A program made the translations under genes and the position numbers. This document shows, piece after piece, positions 18,183 through 20,816 of a stretch of 20,816 bases of DNA. Under the pieces are notes generated by a model, which worked only from the letters and a program-made list of their open reading frames with translations, did no database searches and had not been told where the DNA came from. Numbering within the stretch: the stretch's first letter is position 1; the number at the start of each line of letters is the position of its first letter. This DNA comes from Paulinella micropora (taxonomy: Eukaryota; Cercozoa; Imbricatea; Euglyphida). The DNA lies in NCBI GenBank assembly GCA_009731375.1, contig BJOX01000095.1:524551-545366 (forward strand), written 5' to 3'.

Positions 18183-19105
18183 TAACATATCATATCATTA
18201 CTTAACATAACATAGCAAAATATAACATGACATAACATAACATAACATAACATAACATAACTTAGCATAACATAACATAGCATAACATAGCATAACATAG
18301 CATAACATAACATAACATAACATAACTTCTTAGCATAGCATAGCATAGCATAGCATAACATAACATAACATAACATAACATAGCATAACATAACATAACT
18401 TAGCATAGCATATCATAGCATAGCATAACATAACATAGCATAAGTTCCTAGCATAGCATAACATAGCATAACATAACATAACATAACATAACATAACATA
18501 ACATAACATAGTATAACATATCATAACTCAGCAAAGCATAGCATAGCATAGCATAGCATGACATAACATAACATAGCATAGCATAGCATAGCATAGCATA
18601 GCATAGCATAGCATAGCATAACATAACATAACATAACATAACATACATAACAAAACATAACATAACATAACATAACATAACATAGCATAGCATAGCATAG
18701 CATAGCATAACTTAACATAGCATAACATAACATAGCATAACATAGCATAACATAACATAGCTTACCATAGCATAGCATAGCATAGCATAACACAACATAA
18801 CATAACATAACATAACTTCTTAGCATGGCATAGCATAGCATGACATAACGTAACATAACATAACATAACATAACATAACATAACATAACATAACATAGCA
18901 TAACATAGCATAACATAGCATAGCATAGCATAGCATAGCATAACATAACATAACATAACATGACATAACATAACATAACATAACATAGCATAGCATAGCA
19001 TAGCATAGCATAACTTAACATAGCATAACATAACATAACATAACATAGCATACATAACATAACATAACGTAACATAACATAACATAACATAAGATAAGAT
19101 AAGAT
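18183..19105. repeat. ~920-bp CATAA/CATAG pentanucleotide array
   Basis: Blocks of CATAA and CATAG alternate. Recurrent interruptions, ACTTCTTAGCAT at about 18325 and 18815 and GCATAACTTAACATAGC at about 18706 and 19009, show that longer segments were copied within the array. Met-Leu-Cys-Tyr translations are artefacts. Confidence 0.96.
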
Positions 19106-19171
19106 AGATCACCTCCGGACAATCCTTTGTATTCCGGGGAGGGGGTCCGCAGCTCAGGCAACGTCTCTGCT
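19106..19171 (+). other. Single-copy island, weakly coding-like
   Basis: 66 bases of mixed composition between the pentamer and GGTA arrays. One plus frame is open (Pro-Pro-Asp-Asn-Pro-Leu-Tyr-Ser-Gly-Glu). It is too short to judge and has no clear splice context. Confidence 0.15.
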
Positions 19172-20569
<1,398 letters not shown>

Positions 20570-20632
20570 CCTGAAGATTTGTCGCAGTTTTTCGGAGAAT
20601 GGTTTGCACTGTGTGCGAAGGAGGAGAAGGCC

Positions 20633-20635
<3 letters not shown>
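20570..20635 (+). other. Short coding-like fragment ending in a stop
   Basis: Frame CCT GAA GAT ... GCC TAA encodes 21 residues (Pro-Glu-Asp-Leu-Ser-Gln-Phe-Phe-Gly-Glu-Trp-Phe, then Ala-Leu-Cys-Ala-Lys-Glu-Glu-Lys-Ala) of protein-like, amphipathic composition. The stop is formed by the first unit of the TAA array. There is no start codon or pyrimidine tract upstream, only GATA. It may be a remnant of a gene or transposon, or chance. Confidence 0.15.
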
Positions 20636-20716
<81 letters not shown>

Positions 20717-20741
20717 CAATAATAATAATAATAATAATAAT
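20634..20741. repeat. (TAA)n / (TGATAA)n array
   Basis: TAA triplets interrupted by six-base TGATAA units at about 20685-20713, then TAA/CAA to 20741. Confidence 0.96.
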
Positions 20742-20756
20742 AGTGCTTCTCTGTCA

Positions 20757-20816
20757 ATGGCTGATGCATTTCTGCACATGCGCCTCCATCGTCTCACCCG
20801 TGAGGGGAGTACGAAG
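20757..20816 (+). other. Possible start of an ORF running off the window
   Basis: ATG at 20757 opens a frame of 20 codons to the window end (Met-Ala-Asp-Ala-Phe-Leu-His-Met-Arg-Leu-His-Arg-Leu-Thr). Composition is mixed and protein-like, but the length is too short to decide. CCC|GTGAGG at about 20799 also resembles a splice donor. Confidence 0.15.

Noticed and set aside
18183-19105. Telomere-like or centromeric satellite
   Set aside because: CATAA/CATAG pentamers do not match known telomere motifs, and the array is under 1 kb with mixed variants, so a simple pentanucleotide microsatellite is sufficient.

Overview
This window looks like eukaryotic, probably animal, non-coding DNA dominated by simple-sequence repeats. 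By eye, clearly more than half of the readable bases lie in microsatellites: GATA/GGTA/GACA/GAAA and their complements, TGT and TAA triplets, ATGTT/CATAA/CATAG pentamers, TAAA, GTAT, GA, CA, a 41-nt G run, and an A18/T23 hairpin. Nothing bacterial is visible: no operons, no long mixed-composition ORFs, no rRNA or tRNA. Long translations such as repeated Tyr-Leu-Ser-Ile or Tyr-Leu-Pro-Thr are microsatellites read in frame and are not genes. Four N gaps (5737-5746, 7413-8395, 12663-12672, 19346-19486) show that the assembly struggled here. I cannot name the species.

Two kinds of higher-order structure are visible. (1) A young interspersed repeat, about 340-546 bp, occurs six times (A 15-360, B 5370-5754, C 14473-14855, D1 15663-16208, D2 16209-16549, E 20047-20469). 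One end is constant and the other is variable. The constant end runs directly into (TATC)n on the sense strand in five of the six copies. When the element is inverted (copy C) the microsatellite is inverted too. This fits a retroposon (SINE, or 3' end of a LINE) with a tetranucleotide tail and 5' truncation. (2) Several short 'spacer' families (about 30-85 bp) recur between microsatellite blocks, each tied to a particular repeat type: a 40-bp family in GATA/GGTA arrays, a 50-bp family in TGT arrays (six copies), one in TAAA arrays (three copies), one at TAAA/TATC-to-GATA junctions (two copies), one in CATAC/CA arrays (about five copies), and an 85-bp unit in CATACAA/CA arrays with an inverted copy.

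Layout: 1-910 copy A plus GATA; 910-1400 G/GA/CAAA tracts; 1400-3175 TGT triplet higher-order array with ATGTT pentamers; 3290-4870 GA/GAAA arrays and a nearly perfect 729-bp tandem duplication; 4870-7412 GATA/GGTA with copy B and 40-bp spacers, plus the largest single-copy island (6133-6571); gap; 8396-9390 85-bp units and CATACAA/CATCA/TATC arrays; 9391-11213 single-copy islands, two related pyrimidine-rich minisatellites, GTAT and CATAA arrays; 11213-13045 AT-rich islands with CA/CATAC arrays; 13046-14335 TAAA; 14388-17795 copies C, D1 and D2 in GATA/GACA/TATC; 17860-19105 CATACG and CATAA/CATAG arrays; 19172-20568 GGTA/GATA with copy E; 20569-20816 TAA/TGA triplets between two short coding-like fragments.

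No complete gene can be supported. The best coding candidate is a 173-nt minus-strand exon-like island (10859 to 10687). It has a C/T-rich tract ending in CAG upstream, a CAG|GT boundary downstream, one open frame and GC-rich codon use. Weaker coding-like fragments lie at about 993-905, 9391-9505, 17830-17859, 20570-20635 and 20757-20816. A reasonable inference is that the window is intergenic or intronic DNA of a repeat-rich genome.
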